Shown here in pieces: positions 1-10,139 of a DNA stretch of 64,000 bases. Each line of letters opens with the position of its first letter. The first letter of the stretch is position 1. This DNA is from Penium margaritaceum (Eukaryota; Streptophyta; Zygnematophyceae; Desmidiales; Peniaceae). Made by a program: the position numbers and the translations under genes. The notes below the pieces were generated by a model, which saw only the letters and a list, made by a program, of their open reading frames with translations, had not been told where the DNA came from and made no database searches. The stretch is taken from contig SZWC01004692.1 in the NCBI GenBank assembly GCA_023375785.1, positions 15,148 through 79,147 of the forward strand, written 5' to 3'.

Positions 1-142
1 GGGGGGGGGGGGAGGACTTCGACGGGGATTCCGGCCGACGGGCGTGCATGGGAATCCCCGATGGGAGTCGAAAATCCCTATTTGTTTTAATTAGGGCGAA
101 TACCCAGGATATCCATGATCCCGAATCGCGATCCCTCCCATA
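1..142 (+). repeat. Copy of the outer left segment of the fold-back element
   Basis: A G-run followed by about 130 bases that closely match 8619-8754, which is the outer-left flank of the fold-back element. Here the sequence stops at the LTR of Copia A; in the other copy it continues into the fold-back arm. It is either a second copy of the fold-back element cut by Copia A or the result of a duplication or misassembly. Confidence 0.7.
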
Positions 143-673
143 GGGGATAGAGTAGCCTGGTTAGAGGGAGAGCGAGGGAAGTGGGGAATCACGAGCCAAG
201 GGAGGCACAAGACGCCATGGACGGGAATGCTTGACAAGCGAAAACATGACAAAAAACTTGAGTAACACGAGAGAGTGTTGTTAGGTGAAACGGAGCAGGT
301 GGCGGGGTGACGAGCGGGCGAACGGCGAGCCCATCCTCACTCGCACCCGCGCCTAGTGAGACTCGAACTTGAGACCTCACCCACACATTTTCCTGCACAC
401 ACACAACCTAGCAAACCCGGGAAGACAACCCGGACATACATCCCCGTCATACACTAGGAAGCCTAGTGTCAACAAAAATTCAGGTTATAAACGCCTCTGC
501 TAGAGGTAACCTTGATGCCAACCACAAGAGAGTGGATGGTCTCATTCCAATCTGGTGCCACGTAAGTGGTGACGTCAGCGCCGGTGTCACTCCAGCATTA
601 ATCACCTACGACAGTGCGGTGAGTGTGCAGCGAGGCCAGAGGTCACAACAAATCTGTGGGACACATACCAACA
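143..673 (-). repeat. Copia A 3' LTR
   Basis: About 530 bases matching 7795-8618 after allowing for the internal duplication there. On the minus strand it begins TGTTGGTATG, directly after the polypurine tract. Its other end, near 143-145, is fixed only by loss of similarity between the two copies. Confidence 0.88.
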
Positions 674-692
674 CTCCCCCATGACCCACAGC
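674..692 (-). other. Copia A polypurine tract
   Basis: On the minus strand the purine-rich stretch GGTCATGGGGGAG ends exactly at the LTR start. The same motif precedes the 3' LTR of Copia B (19402-19417) and Copia E (37130-37146). In the family this primes plus-strand DNA synthesis. Confidence 0.8.
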
Positions 693-776
693 CGACGCAC
701 AGTGACACGAGCCCACAAACACAAACGAGTGCCGCGAGGAGAGACAGACAACTGTACAAGCACTAGCCACAACCAC

Positions 777-1490
777 TCAACCAGGATCACCACGTGGACA
801 CAGCAGTCCAACAGCATGCACAGCCGCCTTGAAGACGTTGCTGCTCAGTGCCTTCGTCAGGAAATCAGCTCGCTGCTGTCGTGTATCGACCCAGACGACC
901 TGGACATCACCTGCAGCAATACGCTCGCGCACAAAATGATGCTCAACGTTGATGTGCTTCGTGCGTGTATGATGCATGCCATCATGTTCAACAATCGCCT
1001 TAGTGCTTTGGTTGTCACAGCGCAAAGTGATGCAGCGGATGGGGACACACAGTAGCTGTAGCAAGCGACACAACCACACACTCTCGCAAGTGCCTGCACC
1101 TAGAGCAACATACTCAGCCTCACTTGAGCTACACGCCACACAACCCTGCTTACCGCTCTTCCACGACACAGCGGTTCCACCAACGAGGAAGATGTAACCT
1201 GTATGGCTACGTGCGTCAGTGTCATGTGCTTAGTCGCTATCCGTGTATCCATCCACGACAATCGATGGTTGTGCACGATAGCACAATCTAGTGCATGCAG
1301 TGGAGAGGGCGTACCTGACAACGCACAGTGCAGCCTCCATGTGTCGGGCTCGAGGAGCCTGGGAGAACTGGGCCAGGAAGTTCACGGAGAAGGCGAAATC
1401 TGCCCTGGTTGTGGTCGCCAGGTAAATCAGTGATCCAATGACGTAGAGATAATCAGTCACATCGACTGTCTCCCCTAGCTTGGACACATC
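777..1490 (-). pseudogene. Copia A RNase H region
   Basis: The minus-strand translation carries typical Copia RNase H landmarks: DGYTDSDW-like sequence near the start, GKQGCVA followed by SSSEAEYVAL, CDNQSTKAI and, near the end, the VDTRQQRADFLTKAL block. It is the C-terminal part of the polyprotein and would remove RNA from RNA-DNA hybrids during replication. It is followed by a short tail and then the polypurine tract. The region is interrupted. Confidence 0.9.
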
Positions 1491-1499
1491 CAGTGTCTT

Positions 1500-2520
1500 C
1501 AGCAGCCTCTAGCCCGCTGGGGTCATGGGCGTGGACGCAGTGGGTGTGGACTCTAGCAGTGAGGCAAAGCGCTCCCCCAGGCTATGTACGTATGCAGCGT
1601 GGTGGACATGGAGTGTGCGGCGAAAACGGTCGCGCTCAAGCTCCATGCCTAAGAAGACGCGAGCAGGTCCCAAGTCTTTCATCTTGTGCGTGGACTGCAA
1701 AAGCGTCTTCACTGACTGAACAACTTCCTGACTAGGCGACGCTATCAGCAGGTCATCCACGTAGACGAGAACAGCGACAAACGGGGCAGAAGGTGGGCTG
1801 ACAAAGAGTGATGGATCCACCGTACTGCGCCGGTAACCTCCTTTCTCAAGAGTGGACGTGATCTCTTGGTTCCAGCACCGTGGTGACTGCTTAAGGCCAT
1901 AGAGAGCCTTCCGCAGTCGCCACACTCGGTCAGTGCCATCGGAGAAGCCAGGTGGCTGAACCACGTAGATCTCCTCATCCAACCGTCCGTGGAGGAATGC
2001 ATTGTTCACATCCATCTGCTCTAACTCCCAGTCGTGGTGAACCATGAGACTCAAGAGTGCTCTGGCAGTGGTGTAACGCCCAGCCGGCGCAAACGTCTCA
2101 TCGAAATCGACGCCGGGGACCTAAGAGTACCCGTTTTCCATGAGGCGTGCCTTCCACTTGTCGAGTGCACCGTTGGGCTTGTACTTGCATCGAAAGACCC
2201 AACGGGCATCAATGGCTTTGCGCCCAGGCGGAAGATCGACAAGTTCATAGACCGCATGATCATCAAGGGCTTTGAGCTCGTCACGCATTGCAGCCTCCCA
2301 CTGCTGGGCGTTAGAGGCTGCACGGGCTTGACGTACAGTGGTCGGCTCAGGGGGCAAGACAGTGGTGACTGACGTGGCGTGACACTCTGCAATGCTGCTC
2401 AAGACCGCAGCTTCCAAGGCCCGCTCATGCTCAGAGGCAAGAAGCGTGTAGCCGAGGGCGGAACTGGGTTGGACAACCCCAGTAGCCAAGCCCAGTGCGT
2501 CCATGCCGGTGGGGAGCACA
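1500..2520 (-). pseudogene. Copia A reverse transcriptase region
   Basis: Minus-strand translation shows the Copia RT series: an ALDDHAVYELVDLPPGRKAI entry block, WELEQMDVNNAFLHG, a YGLKQSPRCW block, and LVYVDDLLIASP containing the YVDD catalytic motif, followed by MKDLGPARVFLGME. In the family this enzyme copies the element RNA into DNA in the cytoplasm. It is highly similar to the RT of Copia B (17583-18500), so A and B belong to the same lineage. The frame is interrupted. Confidence 0.93.
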
Positions 2521-3060
2521 GGCGAGTGGGGTGGCTGGGACGCAAGCTGGGATGGGGGAGGGCGTGCCGAGGTTGTGGAGGTGTGAGAGCGGTTGGGTAA
2601 GGCACGGAGACGCCGACCCGGACGAAGGGTGAGACAGGGGCAGATCCAGCGGGGACATGCAGAGGCGGGTCAGACACCCGGACAGGAGAGGCCGCGGGTG
2701 AAGAGGTAACAGGAGAAGTACCCGGGCTGGACGGGACAGCTGGAGACGAGGCAGACTGGGCAGAGTCAGTGACCAGGGACGACGGGACATCAGACGGGCT
2801 GGACGATACGTCAGAGGAAGAGGACGCAGAGGAGGTAGGGACAGGTCCAGACGACGAGGACTACAACGAGGGTGATAGCTGCGATGCGGCAACAGGGACT
2901 GCCGGATCGGCAGGACTGACAGGAACTGCGGGACCGGCAGGACCGACACCCCCCCTTAGCCGAGAGAGAGGCAGGAGGGAGGAGTCAAGGGACAGGCGAC
3001 TGATGTCCCGAAGGAAGACGGACTCAAAGAACAGAGTTTCACGAGACTCGACGACACGTT
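2521..3060 (-). other. Copia A integrase-RT linker
   Basis: A serine/proline-rich low-complexity spacer between integrase and reverse transcriptase. The equivalent position in Copia D holds a 36-bp minisatellite, and in B and E a Ser/Pro-rich stretch. No domain is recognised. Confidence 0.6.
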
Positions 3061-4130
3061 AACGGACGGGATCCCAAAAACGCCAGGCTTTGGACTGCGC
3101 GGAGACGCCAAGAAAGGGGCATAGACGACCGCGAGGGGACAGTTTCCCATCACGAAGATCGTCCTAAAGCCAGACAGACATAATGCTACCCCAGATCCGA
3201 GCTAGGCGAAGATTAATCCGATGACCATGCCAGCGCTCAAAGGGTGTATTAGTGCAAGGAAGGGGGCCGTGTGGAACACGGTTCCAGACCCACGTCATGT
3301 AGCACATTGCTTCGAAAGCAAAGAGCGGCGGTAGACCGGAATCAGACAGAAGCGTGCGGACACCGTCAGCAAGTGTCCGGTTCCAACGCTCAGAGACACC
3401 GTTTTGTTGGGGTGTGTAAGGAGCCGACGTCTCCAGACACACCCCACAGGACTCAAGGAGACGAGCGGTGGGACCAAGGAATTCACCGCCACGGTCGCTG
3501 CGGAAGACACGCAGCGACCGCTGACAGGCACGCTCGGCCTGAACAAGCCATGACTCTATGATAGAACAGACATCGCTCTTTTGACGAAGAGCAAACACCC
3601 AGCGAAAGCGAGAAAAATCATCGGTAAGACATAAGACGTAGCGACCAACGTCACCAAGGAGTTCATGAGGCAAAGGCCCCATGACATCCGCATGAACACG
3701 ATCCAGGGGATGTGTAGAGTGTGACTCAAAAGGAGAGAAAGGAGAGCGATGCATCTTTCCTTGCACACAGTCAAGACAGTCGGCAGGGCAAGGGGCAGGG
3801 AAGGTAGAGGGCAAGAGGCCAAGAGCAGGCTAGAGACGCAGCATGCTGTGAATGGCATCGGTGTGGACATGACCAAGGCGACGATGCAAAAGACGCACGA
3901 GGTCAAGAGCAAGAGAGGGTGCAACGTGAGCAAGAACAACACCAACGGCAAGAGCGGAGGGGGCGTGCAAGGGAACACGATAGAGTTGGCCACACTTCAT
4001 GCCACGAAGAACAGCACGTTGAGTGGAACGAAGACAGACGTTTCCGACACCACGGCTAGCAGTAAAGTCCATACCTTGATCATCTAGGGATGGCACAGAC
4101 AGCAGGCTGAGTTCCAGCGAAGGCACATAA
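3060..4130 (-). pseudogene. Copia A integrase with GAG-pre-integrase region
   Basis: Minus-strand translation contains the zinc-binding N-terminal block (RLGHVHTDAIHSM, then CPADCLDCVQGKMH) and the DDE core: DVMGPLP, CLTDDFSRF, FRSDRGGEFLG and TPQQNGVSERWNRTL. In the family this protein joins element DNA into the host chromosome in the nucleus. It is close to the integrase of Copia B. It is interrupted, like the rest of the polyprotein. Confidence 0.9.
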
Positions 4131-4650
4131 AAAACGTCAGGCAGGTACCCTGTACCTGCCTGACGTACAGGGTACCACTGGGTCCAACAAAGCGCACGAC
4201 GCCCACACCCTGAACAAGCAGCAACTGCCCAGACCCAGTATGAACAAAGCAGACGGAACCGACGGGGCCTAACGAGACAAACGAGGAACGCACAGACGTC
4301 ATGTGGTGGGTCGCCCTTGAGCCAAGGACCCAGAGGCCACTAGACACACGCACAAAGGGGAGCACACTGGACGTGGCAACAATGCCAACGGAGGACGGAG
4401 ACAACATACAGAGGGAGAGACCACGAGGAAGAAAGTCGGTCTGCCAACGCTCAATCCACGGGACAAACGTATACAAGGCACCCATGGCGTGACCGGGAGG
4501 ATCCCCACAAAGGACACTGTCAGTCTCACACACAAGACCTCTGGCCACCGGTGCAACACTCTCACCTCCCTGATCGCGAAGGCAAAGGAGCTGGAGGAGG
4601 GACTGCTCAAGGTGGCGCTCGCGATCACCGCGATCACCATCCACAGACGC
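4130..4650 (-). pseudogene. Copia A protease region
   Basis: Minus-strand translation contains the Copia aspartic-protease neighbourhood: a D-S-G-type active-site position followed by ATHHMTS, then the VRTGSGQLLPVQG-type block seen intact in Copia B. The enzyme would cut the Gag-Pol polyprotein. Part of the fossil polyprotein. Confidence 0.82.
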
Positions 4651-5978
4651 CGGCGGAGCTGGAGTAGACGCGCCGGTGGAAGGGGGGAACCACGGCGGAG
4701 CGATGTAGGCTGATGACCAGGCAAGCTCTCCTCCGCTGGTGCGGAGGAGTTGGAGGTGCGAGCCCAGTAAGCGCGCATGGCCCGGGCAAGGCGGAGGTCA
4801 TCCGGAGGAGCTGGGCAAGTCCGAGCAGAGTGCTCAGTAGAGCCGCAGTTCCAACACACGACAGAGCCCGAAACCCGCGAGGAAGTAGAGGCGCTCTTGT
4901 CCTTACCCTTGCCCTTGCCCTTCCCCTTATCCTTTCCATGACCTTGGGATGCGAGGGCAGAGGCGGGAGAGGACGAGGAAGGAGCGGCCAAGACAGAGGA
5001 AGTGGCAGAAGAGGAGGAGGGTGCAGCAGCAGTGATAAGCGTAGCAACACCCGTGACGGCAGAGCGGTGGAGGTGCTTGTTCTGAAGGCTAGTCCACCAA
5101 GCAGCAAGGCGCTCTGACGTGAAGTCCCAGAGAGCACCAACCCCTGGGGGTGACATGGGCGGGACTGGCTACGAGGCAAGGCGCTCCAGCTCATCGGCTT
5201 TGATGTCGCGAAGGAGATCTGACAGCTCAGGAATAAGACCATTGACCATGGTCAAAACGGCGGAGAGCTTGCCTGGTGTTGCTTTGCCAAGCTCACAAAG
5301 GAGCTTAAGACCACGAGCCCAATAGGCATCGGCGGTCTCATCAACACGCATAAGAAGCGTGTTAAACTGGACTGTAAGCGCGCTCTGTGCGGCTTGTCCA
5401 GTGACAATGGTACGACGACGCAACATGGCGTATGCGCCAATGGGGTCAGCAAGGCGCTGGGCAGCAGGGTCAGCGTTGAAGGTGCCAACATCATCAATCA
5501 GCGACTCAGGGGCAGCGGCGATGAGAGCGCGGACTACACGGGCGGACTCAGCATCATGCGGTGTGAAGGGAGCAACAACAGGGGAGTAGTACTCCCACAA
5601 CTTCTCTCCTTGAGCCCAGGCGCTGAAGTGCACTTCCCATGAGGAGAAGGCAAGTGCAGAGGTAAGTGCAGGCGACTGAGAAAAGAAATCATGCTGGCGA
5701 GGCGCAGGCAGTTGGGTAACAGCAGAGGCAGGGCCAGGGTGCGCAGCAGCAGAGGTGCTAGAGGCAGAGGTGGTGCCAGCTGGGAGAGTGACCCCGATAG
5801 GGGGAACAGACGACGCAGCGGGGAGGCGGCGAAGTACAATAGCTGCCACTTCATCAGCAAAAGCAGCGCGGTTGTCCTCAGCGAGCTTAAGACGGTCCTC
5901 AGCCTCCTGCTGGGCCTCGCGAGCGAGGGTTAGCTGGCGCTGAAGAGCCGCAACGACTGACTCGTCGTCACTGGGCAT
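4640..5978 (-). pseudogene. Copia A gag (capsid/nucleocapsid) region
   Basis: Begins at MPSDDESVVAALQRQ (minus strand from 5978) with a predicted coiled-coil-like N-terminus rich in L, E, A and R. It continues through a capsid-type helical region (ALAFSSWEVHFSAWAQG) to a CCHC zinc knuckle (CWNCGSTEHSARTCP) flanked by a Lys/Gly-rich stretch. It aligns along its length with the 607-residue gag of Copia B. The start lies 193 bp after the stop of the upstream Ala-rich frame, the same spacing as in Copia B and H. Confidence 0.9.
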
Positions 5979-7784
5979 GGTGACGACATGTGGGCTTTGC
6001 CGGACAGATTTCGGCAGAGTTTCCCCAGCCCCAGTGGGCTTGGGAAATATGGGGTTGCCTAAGGCAAAAGATAAAGATGATGTAGGACAGCCTACCCCGA
6101 GTCAGACAGGACAAGCCACGCACAGCAGGCAAGAGAAGAGTGCAAGCAGGTACAGGATGCAGCAAATAAATCACGAGGATGGGCTGCGCAGAAAGGCAAG
6201 CAGAGGAGGAATAGCAGCCATTGCGGAGGCAAACATGATAGAGACGATGGAGATGATGGGCACCGCCAGAGCAAAGGCTCCGGTGGCACAGGCGGCACCG
6301 AGGGTGATAAAGACAGCTGCGACGGAGACAATCGCCGTGACAAAGCTGGAGGCAGCTGATGGAGCAGATGCTGATGCAGCAACTGCTGCTGTTGTAGAGC
6401 TGCGGATAGAGGCTGCAACTGCTGATGTTGCTGATGCAGCTGCGGCTATGGCACAAGCAATGGAAGATGCTGCGGCAGAAACTTGTGTCCCTATGTTAGC
6501 AGCGGCTGCAACGATGGGACCAACAACAGCTGCTGCCTCTGTGTACGTGTCAGTAGCCCGCCCTGCCGAAGTCGAGCCAGGAGCACGCGACGCTCTAGCG
6601 GCGGCGGCACAAGTGGCTGCTGCTGCTGCAGCAGCGTCAATGAGAGCAGACGTTGTGCGAGTGAGAGCACTCACAAGACGTACAACGTCTTGTGTGGGTG
6701 CTGAGTGCAACTGGTCCGCAGCAAACTCCGAAGCGTCCTGCCACAGCGGATCCCCCCCGGGAGAGAGAGGCGGGGAGGTGCTTACCGAACGGTGACGGGA
6801 TGTCCACGCGGACATGGAGGCGGCCGACTCGGATTCGCGATCACGTCTCATTCCTCTGCGACGACGCGCATGGCGCTGGGGCAGCCTCCCCTCATAGTAT
6901 GCACCGGTAGTGAGCATGCTCTGGTTGCCGGTTTGTGCCAGCGTGACGAACGCGGCACCACGAGGCGGTGCGTGCAACTGCGACGGCTGTCACTGTGGCC
7001 ACTACAGGTTGTGACCACTACAGTTGTGGTGGTGCTGCTGCAGCCCGCGGGTGCTGTGGCTGCTGCTGTCGCGTGTACACTAGCTAGATCCGCTGTGGCT
7101 ATGGCGGAAGAAGCAGCTCCTACTGCGATGGTTGTTGCTGTGACACTGTAGTTGCTGCCCGGTGTGGCTGCTGCACTCACTGCTGTACCACCTGCTACGA
7201 CTGCTGTAGCTATGATGGAGGTGGTTGCGACTGCCGCGTCACTACCAATGGTGGTGGTGGCAGATGCCACAGGGCTCCATCCACGGCTGCACTTGTTGAC
7301 TAGGCCGTCGGCCCTGTCACAGTAGCAGCGAGGGTGGCTGTAGGGACACGGGTGTGCTGAGAGAGAACTAGGACGCCGGGGCATTGGAGGGCGTAGCTGC
7401 AGCTATAGCGGACGGCATAGGCTAGAGACGGCGTGGGAAGCGAAGAGGCGCCTCTGACACGGCCAGAGCTGCAGCGGTTGTGAAGGGAAGCTCGCAGTGG
7501 TTCTACCAGCACATGCGGAGTGCTAAGTGGGTGCGGTGCAGCCAAGAGAAGATGGCGGATGGGGATGGAGTCGGTCGGTGTTGCCACTAGAGCGAACACG
7601 ACCACACACCAAGGGCACCGCACTGTCAAGATGGACGTTGCGGGCTCCCTGGTTGACTGTACTGCTAGATCGCAGGTGAGATGGCGGCGGAAGACGTGGA
7701 GGACGTGGTGAAGAGACACCACGCTACCGGTGAAGGTCCAGAATCGGACGCGCTTGTGGGCAAACAACGTGTTCCCTCACACAC
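5979..7784 (-). other. Copia A long leader with trinucleotide-rich DNA
   Basis: About 1.8 kb lies between primer-binding site and gag, long for a Copia element. It holds a GCT/GCA-type trinucleotide-rich stretch (about 7000-7260) and the Ala-rich frame at 6171-6977. Splice-like signals are visible on the minus strand: a CGGTAAGC donor-like site at 6785-6784 and a pyrimidine-rich CCTTAG acceptor-like site at 6060-6059, about 727 bp apart. Whether they are used is unknown. Confidence 0.75.
6171..6977 (-). CDS. Copia A pre-gag Ala-rich open frame, unknown function
   Basis: An open frame of up to 268 codons on the same strand as the element, ending 193 bp before gag. The N-terminal third is Arg/Ser-rich and may not be coding. 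From about residue 110 onward it is very rich in Ala, Ser and Thr, with long hydrophobic stretches, and ends PPLLAFLRSPSS. The second half is clearly homologous to the frame at 12473-13097 in Copia B (shared STSAGR block, SAPS, and the PPxLAxL-SPS ending) and more weakly to 56241-56880 in Copia H. Conservation of the protein rather than only the DNA argues it was once translated. The hydrophobic stretches could be membrane segments or only an effect of GCN-repeat composition. It could also be intron sequence, since splice-like signals flank part of it. I recognise no family. Confidence 0.55.
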   Translation of the reverse strand: MHAPPRGAAFVTLAQTGNQSMLTTGAYYEGRLPQRHARRRRGMRRDRESESAASMSAWTSRHRSVSTSPPLSPGGDPLWQDASEFAADQLHSAPTQDVVRLVSALTRTTSALIDAAAAAAATCAAAARASRAPGSTSAGRATDTYTEAAAVVGPIVAAAANIGTQVSAAASSIACAIAAAASATSAVAASIRSSTTAAVAASASAPSAASSFVTAIVSVAAVFITLGAACATGAFALAVPIISIVSIMFASAMAAIPPLLAFLRSPSS

Positions 7785-7794
7785 TCTGATACCA
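7785..7794 (-). other. Copia A primer-binding site
   Basis: On the minus strand TGGTATCAGAGTGTG follows the 5' LTR. Its first bases are complementary to the 3' end of initiator-methionine tRNA, the usual primer of plant Copia elements. Confidence 0.85.
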
Positions 7795-8618
7795 GAGGAT
7801 AGAGTAGCCTGGTTAGAGGGAGACTGAGGGAAGTGGGGAATCACGAGCCAAGCGAGGCATAAGACTCCATGGACGGGAGTGCTTGACAAGCGAAAACATG
7901 ACAAAAAACCTGAGTAACACGAGAGAGTGTTGTTAGGTGAAACGGAGCAGGTGGCGGGGTGACGAGCGGGCAAACGGCGAGCCCATCCTCGCTCGCACCC
8001 GCGCCTAGTGAGACTCGAACCTGAGACCTCACCCACACATTTTCCTGCACGCACACAACCTAGCAAACCCGGGAAGACAACCCGGACATACATCCCCGTC
8101 ATACACTAGGAAGCCTAGTGTCAACAACAATTCAGGTTATAAACGCCTGTGCTAGAGGTAACCTTGATGCCAGCCACAAGAGAGTGGATGGTCTCATTCC
8201 AATCCGGTGCCACGTAAGTGGTGACGTNGGTGAAACGGAGCAGGTGGCGGGGTGACGAGCGGGCGAACGGCGAGCCCATCCTCGCTCGCACCCGCGCCTA
8301 GTGAGACTCGAACCTGAGACCTCACCCACACATTTTCCTGCACGCACACAACCTAGCAAACCCGGGAAGACAACCCGGACATACATCCCCGTCATACACT
8401 AGGAAGCCTAGTGTCAACAACAATTCAGGTTATAAACGCCTGTGCTAGAGGTAACCTTGATGCCAACCACAAGAGAGTGGATGGTCTCATTCCAATCCGG
8501 TGCCACGTAAGTGGTGCCGTCAGCGCCGGTGTCACTCCAGCATTAATCACCTGCGTCAGTGCGGTGAGTGTGCAGCGAGGCCAGAGGTCACAACAAATCT
8601 GTGGGACACATACCAACA
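7795..8618 (-). repeat. Copia A 5' LTR, with internal duplicated piece
   Basis: Matches the LTR at 143-673, but 7936-8226 and 8228-8518 are two near-identical copies of the same LTR segment, separated by one N at 8227. Without the duplicate the LTR would be about 532 bp, like its partner. The outer edge is fixed by CCAACA at 8613-8618. Confidence 0.85.
8227..8227. other. Single-N assembly join
   Basis: One N with the preceding 291 bases repeated after it, offset by 292. This is typical of a contig join in which the overlap was not merged. Confidence 0.85.
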
Positions 8619-8819
8619 GGGGGGGGAGGACTTCGACGGGGATTCCGGCCGACGGGCGTGCATGGGAATCCCCGACGGGATTCGAAAATCCCTATTTGTT
8701 TAGGGAAAAATAGCCAGGATATCCATAATCCCGAATCACGATCCCTCCCATATCCACGAGCGAAAATATATGTCCCCCATATCCAGCACTTTAAAAAATA
8801 AGAACGAAGTATCCGGCTC

Positions 8820-8869
8820 CCTCGCCATGCTCGATCAGCGACATGCGTCGTTGATCGAGCATGGCGAGG
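8820..8869. repeat. 50-bp near-perfect palindrome in left arm
   Basis: CCTCGCCATGCTCGATCA pairs with its reverse complement around a short ATGCGTCG-type centre. The partner hairpin in the right arm is 10846-10895, directly beside the Copia B insertion site. Confidence 0.9.
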
Positions 8870-8940
8870 AGGGTCATGTGACCGTTGCTCGATCGCGACC
8901 CTCGCTCCCTCGTGAGATCACGATCGATCGATGACCCATT

Positions 8941-9083
8941 TTTTTCCGATTTTCCTTTTCGACGCGCAAATCTCCTATTACGATTTAGGGTTTTCTATGT
9001 TTTGAGTGGGCGGAGCTCGCGTAAAACAGAAAACCCTACATCGTAATAGGGGGTTTGTGCGTCGAAAAAGAAAATCGAAAAAG
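8941..9083. repeat. ~143-bp internal hairpin in left arm
   Basis: The stretch from the T-run through CGACGCGCAAATCTCCTATTACGAT is repeated inverted as ATCGTAATAGGGGGTTTGTGCGTCG. The same hairpin recurs at about 10628-10780 in the right arm. Confidence 0.85.
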
Positions 9084-9749
9084 GTCATTGCTCGATCGCG
9101 ATTGAGCGAAAAAGCCAATTTCAATTTTTTGTTATTTTTCATGGCACACAAAACACCTTACGATTGCGAAACAAACAGCTTCAAACCCAACCCCGAATTA
9201 CATTCGGGGTTGAGGGTTTTATTTTTTGCGCGGGCATCTGCTGGGCCCCGCTACTACGAGGCCCAGCAGATTCCCTTTCAACATATGGGGTGTCTCGGAC
9301 CCCTCAAGAAAACCCCACGCAAACCCCTCCCTCGAACAATCACAAACACCTCAAACATGGGATTTGTGATTGTTTAAGGGGCATGCTGACGTCATCAATC
9401 CAAAGCTACATTTCATGCAGCGACGACATGGTGTTTTTTCCGCTTTTTTGGATACGTCATTGTTTTTCTTCGATCGGTGGATGTTTCAGTGTTAAAGTTG
9501 AAATCAGCTGGGTATGGGGTTGTTAAAGAGCGATACATGGATATGGGGGATCTATCGGGAAATCGATGGGTATATGGTCACACCCCCGTTTTTTTAACAG
9601 TTTGTACAACTTTATACCCTCAATTGATTTATAAAAAATAGACAAACCCACCCCCTTTTTAGATGCAGGGTTTGAGGGTTTATTTTTGCGCGGGCACCTG
9701 CTGGGCCTCGCAGTAGCAGGGCCCAGCAAGAGGAGTTTGTGATAATTGG

Positions 9750-10139
9750 GTGGGAAATTGTGACGTCAGGATGTCGACGCCGCATCCATGCGACATTGAC
9801 ATGCTATCTTTTGACAAACGAGAGGGGTATGTTGTGTATTTTCTACGCCAGGATTTTTGCGTCCTTGCAGAAGGGGCGAGTCAGGCTTATTATTCTGGCG
9901 GAGGGGCGAATGATGCTTATCGCTCTGGCGTAGGGGCAGATGAGGCTTATCGTTCCGACGGAGGGGCGGATGGGGCATATCGTTTCGGCGGAGGGGCGGA
10001 TGGGGCTTATTGTTCCGACGGAGGGGCGGATGGGGCTTATTATGCGAAACTAGGGGTATGTAGTCACTCTGCCCTATTCGTGACGTCGAGGACAGGTACA
10101 TTTCGGAAACTCCTGTTAAAAAAAACTTTGGGGATGTGA
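9750..10139 (+). CDS. Open frame with decapeptide repeats in the centre of the fold-back element
   Basis: A 129-codon open frame starting MGNCDVRMST. Residues 42-101 are six tandem copies of a ten-residue unit of the form GADxAYRSxG. The C-terminus is basic (FRKLLLKKTLGM). No family is recognised. The frame may simply be a by-product of a 30-bp tandem repeat that lacks stops: the opposite strand is also open here, with a PPLRRND-type repeat. I have no evidence for expression. Confidence 0.25.
   Translation: MGNCDVRMSTPHPCDIDMLSFDKREGYVVYFLRQDFCVLAEGASQAYYSGGGANDAYRSGVGADEAYRSDGGADGAYRFGGGADGAYCSDGGADGAYYAKLGVCSHSALFVTSRTGTFRKLLLKKTLGM
9873..10052 (+). repeat. 30-bp tandem repeat, six units
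   Basis: Units resemble GAGGGGCGGATGGGGCTTAT followed by about ten variable bases. The period is exactly 30 bp, so the reading frame is kept. It lies in the unpaired centre between the fold-back arms. Confidence 0.88.

Larger units (their letters stand above)
143..8618 (-). mobile_element. Copia A, full-layout Ty1/Copia LTR retrotransposon (fossil)
   Basis: Read on the minus strand the order is 5' LTR (7795-8618), primer-binding site, a ~1.8-kb leader, gag, protease, integrase, reverse transcriptase, RNase H, polypurine tract and 3' LTR (143-673). Integrase before reverse transcriptase is the Copia order. All parts are present but the coding region is broken in about ten places. By eye the two LTRs differ at roughly 17-19 positions in ~530, which suggests a fairly young insertion. 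No convincing target-site duplication is seen: the left flank and the right flank are copies of the same ~135-bp fold-back segment. The right LTR is artificially lengthened by a duplicated piece around the single N at 8227. Confidence 0.93.
8706..9601 (+). repeat. Fold-back element, left arm
   Basis: About 896 bp. Begins near AAAAATAGCCAGGATATCC and ends near the TTAACAG at about 9595-9601. It is the reverse complement of the right arm and contains five visible internal hairpins. Confidence 0.88.

Noticed and set aside
5977-6795. Ala-rich plus-strand frame of 272 codons
   Set aside because: Antisense shadow of the pre-gag frame; GCN-rich DNA is often open on both strands, and only the minus-strand frame has homologues in Copia B and H.
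9873-10052. CRISPR-like array (six 30-bp repeats)
   Set aside because: Units are directly adjacent with no unique spacers, in a eukaryotic transposon context.
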